Positions 25,624 to 32,833 of a stretch of 35,690 nucleotides of DNA are shown in pieces (position 1 is the first letter of the stretch; the number at the start of each line of letters is the position of its first letter). This DNA is from Bacteroides sp. (GTDB lineage Bacteria > Bacteroidota > Bacteroidia > Bacteroidales > Bacteroidaceae), in assembly GCF_029057325.1 (NCBI RefSeq), contig NZ_JAICZW010000053.1, positions 1 to 35,690 of the forward strand, in the 5' to 3' direction. Both the position numbers and the translations under genes were made by a program. The notes below the pieces were generated by a model. That model was not told the DNA's origin. It did no database searches and saw only the letters and a program-made list of their open reading frames with translations.

Positions 25624-27161
25624 AACCAACAAGGAATAAAGCGTAATAACTTATTACGCAACATATTAACAATAAATATACGTTCTGAATCCGTAAAGCC
25701 ACAATGATAAATAGATACAACACCAAAAAATACACTAAATATGGAACAAGCTAACAAGCGCCACCAGCCTTCCGTCATAATTGAAAATATAATATATGGC
25801 ACAATAAAAGCAAGGACAGAAACTATCATTATAGGAATTAGAACTGTACGAATGTAGGTGCAAATGGACAATCCAAGCATACTGCGGCAAAACAACAAAC
25901 GGACGGCATTGCCTAATATGATAAATAGGAGCGACACGATCAGCGGTGTTACAATAGGATAACCCAGTTTAAGCAAAAGATAAGCCACCGGAATATTAAG
26001 TAGGAGAATCGAACCTACTATAATTTGATACCACTTGATGCGTCCTGTTGCCATTAACGATGTTATCATTGGACCTCCCAAAGTGTCGAAAAGGGCTTCC
26101 ACTATAACAATTCGCGTAAATAATGCTGCATATTGCGGTACCTCGACAAGCCATACGTCAAGCAAGAAATTGATATCGAGCAACACGGGTATCGAAATTA
26201 AAAGCAGCAAAAAATAGGAAAACTTTGAACTTTTGCATAACAAACGACAGGTAGCCGCCGAATCATTCGCTGCGTATGTTTTGGTAAGCTGCGGATTAAC
26301 AGCCGACTGAAAACCTCCGACAAGCCCCTTGACTGCTCCAGTCACTTGCCCCGATACACCACGGGCGGCATTTACAGCCGGACCACCAAATATATTGAGC
26401 AACACCGAAGCTCCTTGATCTTTCAACGTCCAAGCAACCGTTCCAAACATATTCCATCCGGTAAAACCAAGCATAGACTTTACCAATTGGGAATCCCAAG
26501 TATTACGTTTTAGTGTACAATTATCAAACTTTCTTATACAATACAATCTATAAATAAGTGAAGAACACAATTGAATAAAGAAGAAAACAAATCCCCAAAC
26601 AGCAAGCCTATCGTAAGGATAATAAAAAAGCCCTAACACAATAAACAATTTGGTAAAAGTTTCTCCCAGCCCTACGTAGGCATAGACGTGCATATGTTCA
26701 TGTGAAACGATAGCTGCATTGTAAGGTGTTTGGAGCATTCCCAATATTGTTGTTAATATCGTGGCTTGATACACCCAATTGGCTGCCCCCATCCGCACCT
26801 CAGGAATATTCAACTGTGTGTTCACAAACCAAACACCTACCGTTTCTGCCATAATCAAAACAATAACGGCAATTATTGCATGAATATATACTGCTATATT
26901 GAATACCTTGTTGAATTGACCTTCAGTACCTTTGCCCAATTCGTAAGTCAAATAACGTTGTGTGGCAACCGACATCGAACCGTTGATAAAAGCCATCAAC
27001 GAAATGATGCCACCTACTACATTGAATATGCCAAAATCCTCTACGCCAAGAGCTTCAAGAATCTTGCGTGAGGTATAAAGAGCCACAATCATCAACACGA
27101 ATGTCCTTATATAAAGGTATATCGTGTTTTTGGCGATGCGTTTGTTATCTGCGTATGACAT
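25620..27161 (-). CDS. wzx: Wzx-like polysaccharide flippase
   Basis: 513 residues with 12-14 predicted membrane helices. The start (SYADNKRIAKNTIYLYIRTFVLMIVALYTSRKILEALGVEDFGIFNVVGG) is the usual opening of the polysaccharide-transport MATE/MOP superfamily in Bacteroidetes. The middle AVNAARGVSGQVTGAVKGLVGGFQSAVNPQLTKTYA segment is also characteristic. It flips lipid-linked repeat units to the periplasm for Wzy. Its start overlaps the end of the upstream F420-dehydrogenase-like gene by 17 bp. Confidence 0.95.
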   Translation of the reverse strand: MSYADNKRIAKNTIYLYIRTFVLMIVALYTSRKILEALGVEDFGIFNVVGGIISLMAFINGSMSVATQRYLTYELGKGTEGQFNKVFNIAVYIHAIIAVIVLIMAETVGVWFVNTQLNIPEVRMGAANWVYQATILTTILGMLQTPYNAAIVSHEHMHVYAYVGLGETFTKLFIVLGLFYYPYDRLAVWGFVFFFIQLCSSLIYRLYCIRKFDNCTLKRNTWDSQLVKSMLGFTGWNMFGTVAWTLKDQGASVLLNIFGGPAVNAARGVSGQVTGAVKGLVGGFQSAVNPQLTKTYAANDSAATCRLLCKSSKFSYFLLLLISIPVLLDINFLLDVWLVEVPQYAALFTRIVIVEALFDTLGGPMITSLMATGRIKWYQIIVGSILLLNIPVAYLLLKLGYPIVTPLIVSLLFIILGNAVRLLFCRSMLGLSICTYIRTVLIPIMIVSVLAFIVPYIIFSIMTEGWWRLLACSIFSVFFGVVSIYHCGFTDSERIFIVNMLRNKLLRFIPCWL

Positions 27162-28305
27162 TGATTATAGGCATAAGCACAGGTTTGAACAGCCTGAGCA
27201 TATTCTTTAAAGACTCAAGAATCAAATCCTTGACTATTGCTATTCTTACCGCTTTGTCAAATGGGAAACATGGATATAGCATAGATAAAAACCAGGCGGA
27301 TATGCCATTGTGGACCGGACAATATAACTGTGTATTTCCTTCCACTGCTTCCTCAACACTACGTTCATAAATCTGCATATCAGCATTTGCAGCAACAATC
27401 AGCGATTTTCCTTTTTCTGAAGTCGGCAACAACACGCTGATACCTTCTGAAACATCCAAAGGAAGCGATATTGCATCTTGCAGTCCCCAGAAATCGCCAA
27501 TTGTGACATCGCTTACTCTTTCTTTGCGTGCAAACGGACAGTGATAGCAACTTTCCCTATATGATATTCCTTTCAGAAACGCCCTATAATACATATCTTT
27601 GTGAGGTTCTGAGGAATACATTGTACCGCATCGGGCGGTCAGCTCGATGCGGAACAGCTGTCCTTTTCTAAAGGACAGCTGTTCCGCGAAGCGGCCATTT
27701 AATATATGATGAATATGTTCATGCAACATCTGTTGCGAGGGGACACCATGGCAAATCAAATCTACCAAATACAAATGTTCAGGAATCCGCTTGATATAGT
27801 TTTTCAGCCCGGCTACTTGGCAAGGCGTACCGATAAACAACACCGGCTTTCCTGCTTGCAAATCGGCTTTTACTTGCCCAAACAGTCCTCTGACATCGCT
27901 TTGCACATATTTGGAACCTTGCAACTTGAATAATTCTTGCAAAGAATCCACACGAAGGTGGCGAATGCGCATTCCTTCGGAAGTACAGCCATAAACAACG
28001 CCTCCTTGTTTTATAGTATGAGATGAAAATATATGAGCAGCCCCACCAGACGAACTTGCCAGATATTGTTCTCTGTCCTTATTCCATGCCGCATAAGCAG
28101 CAAGAGGAGCATGAAGTTTTCTATTTTCCTCCTCGAATGGACAAACCTTCTTACAAACTCCGCAATCAATGCAAACAGCCGTATCAACCTTCGGATAAAG
28201 GAATCCTTTTTTATCAGGAATCATCTCAATGCAATGCTTCGGACATGCTTCCGCACACGCATTGCATCCACTGCAATCCGCTTTTGGCTTATCTGCAACA
28301 GACAT
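27145..28305 (-). CDS. 4Fe-4S / coenzyme F420 hydrogenase beta-subunit-like protein
   Basis: 386 residues. Two ferredoxin-type clusters near the N-terminus (CSGCNACAEACPKHC and CIDCGVCKKVCP) are followed by the FrhB-like N- and C-terminal domains (SSSGGAAHIFSSHTI, LFIGTPCQVAGLKNYI, DLICHGVPSQ, CYHCPFARKERVSDVTIGDFWG). Members in capsule loci usually neighbour pyruvyl transferases; their exact role is not established, and redox modification of a sugar or ketal is only a guess. The coding sequence holds a perfect 18-bp-arm palindrome at 27649-27687. Confidence 0.9.
   Translation of the reverse strand: MSVADKPKADCSGCNACAEACPKHCIEMIPDKKGFLYPKVDTAVCIDCGVCKKVCPFEEENRKLHAPLAAYAAWNKDREQYLASSSGGAAHIFSSHTIKQGGVVYGCTSEGMRIRHLRVDSLQELFKLQGSKYVQSDVRGLFGQVKADLQAGKPVLFIGTPCQVAGLKNYIKRIPEHLYLVDLICHGVPSQQMLHEHIHHILNGRFAEQLSFRKGQLFRIELTARCGTMYSSEPHKDMYYRAFLKGISYRESCYHCPFARKERVSDVTIGDFWGLQDAISLPLDVSEGISVLLPTSEKGKSLIVAANADMQIYERSVEEAVEGNTQLYCPVHNGISAWFLSMLYPCFPFDKAVRIAIVKDLILESLKNMLRLFKPVLMPIINVIRR
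27649..27687. repeat. Perfect 18-bp inverted repeat with a 3-nt loop inside a coding region
   Basis: GCGGAACAGCTGTCCTTT at 27649-27666 and its exact complement at 27670-27687 flank TCT. The stem encodes residues in AEQLSFRKGQLFRIE of the F420-dehydrogenase-like protein. A stem this long and perfect is rare inside an open frame and would be very stable in RNA. Confidence 0.9.
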
Positions 28306-28341
28306 AATTTATTTGTTATTAGTATTCTCTATTTGTTTACC

Positions 28342-29079
28342 TTACCCTAAGAGCTTTCTAAAGGACAAAGCCAAATGCAAAGCTACGGTCATCAATAGAA
28401 TAGCGGCCAAAAGCACAGACCTAAAAATAATATAAATGATAATATGCCCCGCATAATATACGACAAGCGCATAAGCCAATGACAATGTATAAAGAAAAAA
28501 CTTCCTAAAATTGAAAGAATACGAGAAATATATTTCATTGGCAAGCATATACTCACCCACGCCACAACATATTCCTAAAATGATTAAAGATATCAGGAAG
28601 GCTTTGACCCGATTCATCGACTTATTGCCGATGCCATATAACAACATGATAACAGAAGCAACTGCCACCGATAAGCAATGGGTCAAATAGTGACTCTCAA
28701 AAGCCCCATCACAAATAGAGTAAGTCGGCATTATCAACAACCATATCAAACTAAACAAAGCAGATACAATACCTGTAGAAGCAAGATAACTACACGTCCT
28801 TTCTGAATTCAGGGCAGCATTGAACAAATCTTTATATTGATTGATTCGGGCTCTCCATATCAAGAAGAATCGATGAAAACTGTTACTCTTCACCCTCCTT
28901 GTTACATTGCCTACATACTTCAACAACTGCAAACATATCTTATTCTTACGAAATCCATCGAAAATATATTTCTGCAGGTTACTGAAAATGGATTTCCTAT
29001 CAAGATATAACATTCCAAAACAGAATGCTACTGCAATTTGTACAAATGCAGAAAAACCAAGATAGTATGAATTGCCCAT
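28342..29079 (-). CDS. Integral membrane protein of unknown function
   Basis: 245 residues with about five hydrophobic segments: near the N-terminus (YYLGFSAFVQIAVAFCFGML), around 95-115, 130-148, 155-175 and a long pair at 190-240 ending in LLMTVALHLALSFRKLLG. Between the first two is a basic cytoplasmic-type region (KNKICLQLLKYVGNVTRRVKS). I recognise no family motif. It starts 12 nt after the S24-like gene and 36 nt before the F420-dehydrogenase-like gene, so it belongs to the same transcript. It may be a locus-specific membrane accessory such as an acyltransferase remnant or polymerase partner, but nothing shows this. Confidence 0.75.
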   Translation of the reverse strand: MGNSYYLGFSAFVQIAVAFCFGMLYLDRKSIFSNLQKYIFDGFRKNKICLQLLKYVGNVTRRVKSNSFHRFFLIWRARINQYKDLFNAALNSERTCSYLASTGIVSALFSLIWLLIMPTYSICDGAFESHYLTHCLSVAVASVIMLLYGIGNKSMNRVKAFLISLIILGICCGVGEYMLANEIYFSYSFNFRKFFLYTLSLAYALVVYYAGHIIIYIIFRSVLLAAILLMTVALHLALSFRKLLG

Positions 29080-29091
29080 ATCGTCCCTGCG

Positions 29092-29730
29092 TTATGCAAC
29101 CTTCGGGAAACGCTCAAAACTTCTGTCCTGCTTATGAATGACTACTTCCACACGATAGCAGATATAATCCACATTGTGAAAAGAATAGTCAAGCCTTCCA
29201 TGCCGATAAGTGGCAGACAGAATAAGGTCACAATTTTTATAATGAGCACGAGCTTTTTGATATTTCTCGCGAAGCCTTTTCTGATAGGATGTCAACCAAA
29301 TTTCTTCTTGTGAATCTTTTGATTTCATTCTCTCTATAATCTCATCCTCATCCCAAGAGGACTTAACAAGCATGATGGCTTGACGAAGCTTTAAGTCATA
29401 ATTGGGTTTCTCGCCACTATAATAATCAGGATCAACCTCCAACAACAGAAAATCACCTTCCGTAATTTGAGATGGTTCTATTGAAGAAACCAATAAGTTG
29501 TCACCACTCTCCAAGCCAAGTGGGCTCATTGAATTTCCATCTATCACAAACTGTTCCCGATTTCCCTTCTCTTCATCTGTAAGTTCCAAGAGTTTATTGG
29601 AAAAATCGACACGATGGACAGGGTCGCCGGCAATCACCATATAATGAGGCGCCCTTTGGCCATCATCCACATTCAGGATATCAGCCATGCCGAAATTCAA
29701 TATTTGCTTGAGAGTACTACTAACTTTCAT
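29092..29730 (-). CDS. S24/LexA-like peptidase-fold protein without helix-turn-helix
   Basis: 212 residues. The segment FVIDGNSMSPLGLESGDNLLV (~89-109) is the signature around the catalytic Ser of S24/S26 peptidases (usually SMxPxxxxGDxxLV), followed by EGDFLLLEVD. A possible general-base Lys lies in AIMLVKSS. The N-terminal ~60 residues do not show a helix-turn-helix, and the C-terminal half (MKSKDSQEEIWLTSYQKRLREKYQKARAHY) is a charged helix. It is the first gene of the long biosynthetic run, with a plausible promoter upstream. It could be a regulator controlled by self-cleavage, but DNA binding is not evident. Confidence 0.72.
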   Translation of the reverse strand: MKVSSTLKQILNFGMADILNVDDGQRAPHYMVIAGDPVHRVDFSNKLLELTDEEKGNREQFVIDGNSMSPLGLESGDNLLVSSIEPSQITEGDFLLLEVDPDYYSGEKPNYDLKLRQAIMLVKSSWDEDEIIERMKSKDSQEEIWLTSYQKRLREKYQKARAHYKNCDLILSATYRHGRLDYSFHNVDYICYRVEVVIHKQDRSFERFPKVA

Positions 29731-29797
29731 ATTTTTACACTTATCATTCTATCACTTAGAAACAAAACAATCTTCGTTCTCTAAGGGTTCATTTTTC

Positions 29798-29829
29798 CAA
29801 AATAAAGATACTCTTTTTATTACATCAAA
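29798..29829 (-). promoter_or_regulatory. Candidate promoter for the S24-like gene and the biosynthetic run
   Basis: On the minus strand TTG (29827-29829) is followed after 21 nt by TATTTTGG (29798-29805), one mismatch from the Bacteroides TAnnTTTG element. It lies about 70 nt upstream of the ATG at 29730. If real, the biosynthetic operon may not depend only on the invertible promoter. Confidence 0.4.
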
Positions 29830-29844
29830 AATCTCTTATCTTCG

Positions 29845-30234
29845 TCATGCCTGTGATATTTCATCCACAGACAATCCGGTCAATTCGGATATTGTACGAA
29901 TGTTCATTCCTTTGGCAAGCATAGTCCGGGCTATTTCAGTACGTCCTTTTTCAATACCTTTTTCGATTCCCTGCTCGATTCCTTGTTTTATTCCCTGTTT
30001 AATTCCTCTCTCAATACCTTTCTCCAGCCCTCGTATCTCGGCCGTTTGCATGACACTATACCAATCGCGATAGTTTTTCAGACTTTCCTCGTATTCGTAC
30101 ATCTCTTTGCGATCATATTTAGCTATCTCCGCTACTTCAAACAGGTGCTCGAAAACTTTGTCCTGCAAGACACGAGGGCGTTCCGACTCGGTATAAAAAT
30201 TTATATATCTATCTATCAGACCTTGCGAACACAT
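29845..30234 (-). CDS. Free-standing C-terminal part of an Rpn-family nuclease/transposase-like protein
   Basis: 129 residues; complete Rpn (recombination-promoting nuclease, PD-(D/E)XK, formerly transposase_31) proteins are about 300 residues. The nuclease domain is absent. What remains is the linker (YDRKEMYEYEESLKNYRDWYS), a run of four-residue repeats (EKGIERGIKQGIKQGI) and the conserved end ARTMLAKGMNIRTISELTGLSVDEI. It has its own AGGAG-like site before the ATG and a TATCTTTG promoter element ~33 nt upstream, so it may be expressed rather than just decayed. In enterobacteria, short C-terminal Rpn forms made from internal starts have been reported as antitoxins of the full protein; whether that applies here is inference. 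Confidence 0.7.
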   Translation of the reverse strand: MCSQGLIDRYINFYTESERPRVLQDKVFEHLFEVAEIAKYDRKEMYEYEESLKNYRDWYSVMQTAEIRGLEKGIERGIKQGIKQGIEQGIEKGIEKGRTEIARTMLAKGMNIRTISELTGLSVDEISQA

Positions 30235-30266
30235 ATTTTTTATCTCCTATTTCCGTTTGTTTGATG

Positions 30267-30274
30267 CAAAGATA
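30267..30274 (-). promoter_or_regulatory. -7 promoter element before the Rpn-like fragment
   Basis: TATCTTTG on the minus strand, a perfect TAnnTTTG match, about 33 nt upstream of the ATG at 30234, with GGAGATAAAAAAT before the start codon. No convincing TTG at the -33 spacing was seen, so this is a partial match. Confidence 0.4.
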
Positions 30275-30280
30275 TAATTT

Positions 30281-30703
30281 TCACCCAAATATCCGTTTCC
30301 AGAAAGAAGTTTTTTCCCTCTTTGCGTCATGCACTTCCTGCAGATAGCGTTCGTAGCTCCATTTATGATGAACCAGTTCGTAGATAACGCCCCAATCGGG
30401 CAGCCCGCCCACGTTGCGGTCATCGATGTAGAGGTCGGCATTCACCTTGCGGCTCCGCATGAAGGCGCTGTCCTGTTCCTCTTCAGGAAGGTTGCTGTTC
30501 ACAGCATAGAACTCCAGCCCGCGGTTGCGGCAATACTCCACCGCTTCTTTCAATAGTTTTCCTTCACGCACACTCCATAAAATCAACAGATGATGTTCTT
30601 TCTGCAACTTCTTCAAGGTGGCGATGGAAAAAGGTATCTCCTTGCCTATCTGAGGATAGCGGTGTTCCACAATGGTTCCATCAAAATCTACAGCGATAAT
30701 CAT
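30281..30703 (-). CDS. Small HAD-superfamily hydrolase (BT0820-like)
   Basis: 140 residues. MIIAVDFDGTIVEHRYP holds the DXDGT nucleophile motif I (Asp6, Asp8), LLILWSVREGKLLKEA is motif II with Ser/Thr, and NADLYIDDRNVGG carries the acidic motif IV. It has little or no cap domain. Such small phosphatases are common in Bacteroides, often beside polysaccharide loci; a sugar-phosphate or polyol-phosphate substrate is likely but not shown. Two operator-like palindromes lie upstream at 30773-30807. Confidence 0.88.
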   Translation of the reverse strand: MIIAVDFDGTIVEHRYPQIGKEIPFSIATLKKLQKEHHLLILWSVREGKLLKEAVEYCRNRGLEFYAVNSNLPEEEQDSAFMRSRKVNADLYIDDRNVGGLPDWGVIYELVHHKWSYERYLQEVHDAKREKTSFWKRIFG

Positions 30704-30772
30704 AATGGTCGTTTATAATTTATACTCAAACCGAATTGAATTGCGAAAAAAAGAGTTATCGGGAGTCAGAAG

Positions 30773-30807
30773 TATGTTAACATAAACGGCCAAGTATGTT
30801 GACATAC
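30773..30807. promoter_or_regulatory. Two operator-like palindromes 22 bp apart
   Basis: TATGTTAACATA (30773-30784, perfect 12-bp palindrome) and GTATGTTGACATAC (30794-30807, 6-bp arms with 2-bp centre) have centres 22 bp apart, about two helical turns. A half-site TATGTTTAA follows near 30817. The pair lies in the 152-bp gap between the 195-residue gene and the HAD gene and could bind a dimeric regulator. The rest of the gap holds a lone GTTATCGGGAGT unit and nothing else recognised. Confidence 0.5.
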
Positions 30808-30855
30808 ATGGCAAAATATGTTTAATTACTTGGGAAGTATCTTGAGACAACACCA

Positions 30856-31443
30856 TCATATCCGGCAAGAATTGAGCACCGGAGGAAGTATCAGGCTGTC
30901 ATCTTTGTCTATCGCCTCCGACTGAAGGAGAAATTCAGAGGCAATCTCCTTAAACTTGGTGCCTGCCGACTGAAGGAATTCGATAAACAAACGCATACTT
31001 TCGGGATCGGTTATTTCAATGGTAATTTTACTAAACGGGAACGTTTGTTGCTCTGCCATAGCTTTCTGAGAGGCTCTCCACACCTCCCGGCGTTTGGACT
31101 CAAACCACTTGCGTTCTTCACGCACCTCAGAGTTGCCGAGCATCTGCTTTACGTGATAGACAGCCGCATGGCTATTACCCTGTACGCCAAGGCAAGCTAA
31201 CGGAAGAAGCAAACTAAGGAATTTTTCGCTCTTGGCTCTGACATCGTCGATGTCGCCATTGACATACATAAGACGCACCACCTTATTGGCTATGTCAGCG
31301 TAGGTGGAGCAGGTATCAAGAATATCGGTATAACGCTTCGTCTTGTCGTAGTCAGACAACAGATGGCACAATTCCAAAAACTCTTCGGACATATCGGGGT
31401 ATCTGCTGCGAAGTTCAACCATCTGTTTTTCTTTATTTGTCAT
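30856..31443 (-). CDS. Hypothetical protein, 195 residues
   Basis: The start chosen is the ATG at 31443 (MTNKEKQMVELRSRYPDMSE); the frame continues upstream to 31572 but that part runs through tandem repeats. It is a mostly helical, soluble protein (LCHLLSDYDKTKRYTDILDTCSTYADIANKVV; KWFESKRREVWRASQKAMAEQQ) without signal peptide or membrane segment and without a motif I recognise. It does not resemble UpxZ as I know it. It is divergently transcribed from the HU-like gene, with 198 bp between them. It may be a small regulatory protein of the HU/smalltalk/amidase neighbourhood. Confidence 0.65.
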   Translation of the reverse strand: MTNKEKQMVELRSRYPDMSEEFLELCHLLSDYDKTKRYTDILDTCSTYADIANKVVRLMYVNGDIDDVRAKSEKFLSLLLPLACLGVQGNSHAAVYHVKQMLGNSEVREERKWFESKRREVWRASQKAMAEQQTFPFSKITIEITDPESMRLFIEFLQSAGTKFKEIASEFLLQSEAIDKDDSLILPPVLNSCRI

Positions 31444-31492
31444 TTTGCTTTTTCGTTTTACGAGTTTATAGTCTTCGACTTTAAACCATGAA

Positions 31493-31588
31493 TACTTTTG
31501 CAGAATCTTGCAGTGCTTTGCGAAATCTTGCAGTGTTTTGTGCTTTTTTGCGATTTCTCCTCCAACACACAAAACGGCAGTACTTTCG
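31493..31588 (+). promoter_or_regulatory. Candidate -7 elements for the HU-like gene
   Basis: TACTTTTG (31493-31500) is a perfect TAnnTTTG match and TACTTTCG (31581-31588) has one mismatch. Neither has a clear TTG at the -33 spacing. The first would give a leader of about 135 nt that includes the two 20-bp repeats. Confidence 0.35.
31504..31543. repeat. Two tandem 20-bp repeats in a divergent intergenic region
   Basis: Units 31504-31523 and 31524-31543 both begin AATCTTGCAGTG and differ at a few bases in the second half (CTTTGCGA against TTTTGTGC). They lie between the divergent 195-residue gene and the HU-like gene and could be binding sites for a regulator. The remaining part of this 198-bp gap holds only the -7 candidates. 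Confidence 0.75.
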
Positions 31589-31641
31589 CAGCGTCAGATA
31601 TATCTTACATATTCTTATTGTTTAACAAAAAATTTAAGCGT

Positions 31642-32184
31642 ATGATTAATTACAGCGTTTTCATGATGCGCAATCCGCAGAAACCGGAATCACCGGAAAA
31701 GGCGTATGCGAAAAATCAAGTGTCTGAAATATGGACCCTGGAGAAATTCTCCAAACACATTGCCGACCACAACGGAGTATATTCACGCGGGACGGTAAAG
31801 GGGGTCATCAGCGACATGTGCGAATGTCTTGTGGAGCAACTGCTTAACGGCAACAAAATTCAGCTTGGAGAACTGGGCACGTTCAGCACTTCCATCAGCA
31901 GCGTGGGAGCCGAGAGCACCGACAAGTTTACGGCGAAGAACATCAAACAGGTAAACATCCTCTTCACGCCGGGAGCCGACTTTGAAAACCTCATCGAGCA
32001 AGCCGAATTCAATCTGGTAGCAAGCCGCATTGCCCAAGCCGCTACGTTGAAAGCTGAAAAAGCCGGAGAGGCAACTGTGGACTTGGCTGCCGCCAAGAAC
32101 AAAGGAAACTCCGACGGAACAGATGGAACCGATCCGAACGGCGGTGGGGATGACGATTCGTCAATAGATAATCCATTGGGTTAA
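31642..32184 (+). CDS. HU-family DNA-binding protein with acidic Gly/Asp tail
   Basis: 180 residues from the ATG at 31642 (MINYSVFMMRNPQKPESPEK). Residues ~20-120 fit the HU-like fold used in Bacteroidetes (TLEKFSKHIADHNGVYSRGTVKGVISDMCECLVEQLLNGNKIQLGELG, then a strand region with NKIQLGELGTFSTSI and KQVNILFTPGADF). The tail is a low-complexity stretch of Asp, Gly and Asn ending DNPLG. Opposite strand to the capsule genes; it heads a three-gene cassette with the smalltalk peptide and amidase, an arrangement common in Bacteroides. It may act as a nucleoid or locus-specific DNA-binding factor. The NPLG end recurs in the HU/Ig protein at 6090-6899. Confidence 0.9.
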   Translation: MINYSVFMMRNPQKPESPEKAYAKNQVSEIWTLEKFSKHIADHNGVYSRGTVKGVISDMCECLVEQLLNGNKIQLGELGTFSTSISSVGAESTDKFTAKNIKQVNILFTPGADFENLIEQAEFNLVASRIAQAATLKAEKAGEATVDLAAAKNKGNSDGTDGTDPNGGGDDDSSIDNPLG

Positions 32185-32195
32185 CCTCAAACTCT

Positions 32196-32225
32196 CACGG
32201 ATGCCGGATGCCACCGACATCCGTG
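32196..32225 (+). terminator. Small hairpin after the HU-like gene
   Basis: CACGGATG (32196-32203) pairs perfectly with CATCCGTG (32218-32225) around a 14-nt loop. There is no T tract after it, so it is more likely an attenuator or RNA-stability hairpin than a full terminator. Confidence 0.4.
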
Positions 32226-32290
32226 GAACTTTCAAAACTAATTGAGCATATATGCAATTATTAATCATTATTTACTTAAAAACCAAACGT

Positions 32291-32392
32291 ATGAAAATAA
32301 ACTGGAAGAGCGTACTGCTCTATATAGTAAGAATCATTGAGCTAATCATCACTGGCGCAGCCGGAGGTACCATGAGCCACCTCGAATTTTAA
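32291..32392 (+). CDS. Smalltalk-type small protein, 33 residues
   Basis: A short open frame from the ATG at 32291 to TAA at 32390-32392: basic N-terminus (MKINWKSVLLYIVR), one hydrophobic helix (IIELIITGAAGG) and a short tail ending HLEF. Its size, its amphipathic-then-hydrophobic make-up and its position between an HU-like gene and an N-acetylmuramoyl-alanine amidase match the Bacteroides family named smalltalk protein. The function is unknown; membrane association is likely. It lies 21 nt before the amidase ATG. Confidence 0.75.
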   Translation: MKINWKSVLLYIVRIIELIITGAAGGTMSHLEF

Positions 32393-32413
32393 TTCTCAAT
32401 TTATCAATTGCCT

Positions 32414-32821
32414 ATGAGATCTATTTCTCTTATTATCGTGCATTGCTCCGCCAATTGCGAGGGCAGCACAGGAAGAATGGCAGACATCGATCGCTACCAT
32501 CGTTCTTTGGGTTGGTCGGGCTGCGGATATCATTACGTGATTCCTACAGACGGTACCATCGAAAAGGGACGGCCGGAGGAAACGAAAGGCGCACACTGCA
32601 AATACCATAACAATCATTCTATCGGAGTGTGCTACATCGGCGGACTTGCCCGTGACGGCAAAACTCCGAAGGACACCCGCACCAAAGCACAAAAGCGCAC
32701 ACTGACGAGACTGCTGAGAGAACTGCATGAACGTTATCCCAAAGCGTTGATTGTAGGCCATCATGACTTGAATCCAATGAAAGCATGCCCCTGTTTCGAT
32801 GTAGTAAAAGAATACTGGTAA
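32414..32821 (+). CDS. N-acetylmuramoyl-L-alanine amidase, PGRP/amidase_2 type
   Basis: 135 residues from the ATG at 32414 (MRSISLIIVHCSAN). The zinc ligand His is in IVHCSAN, with GCGYHYVIPTDGTIEKGR and SIGVCYIGGL as family strands, and GHHDLNPMKACPCFDV supplying the second His and the Cys ligand. It is short and has no signal peptide, like the amidases seen in Bacteroides HU/smalltalk cassettes and in phages. It would cut peptidoglycan stem peptides; release without a signal would need a holin-like or other route, and the adjacent small hydrophobic peptide might serve that, which is speculation. Confidence 0.92.
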   Translation: MRSISLIIVHCSANCEGSTGRMADIDRYHRSLGWSGCGYHYVIPTDGTIEKGRPEETKGAHCKYHNNHSIGVCYIGGLARDGKTPKDTRTKAQKRTLTRLLRELHERYPKALIVGHHDLNPMKACPCFDVVKEYW

Positions 32822-32833
32822 TTTTGATGCAAA

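Noticed and set aside
30856..31443. UpxZ, the usual partner of UpxY
   Set aside because: The 195-residue protein is helical but shows none of the sequence features I associate with UpxZ, and it is not adjacent to upxY.
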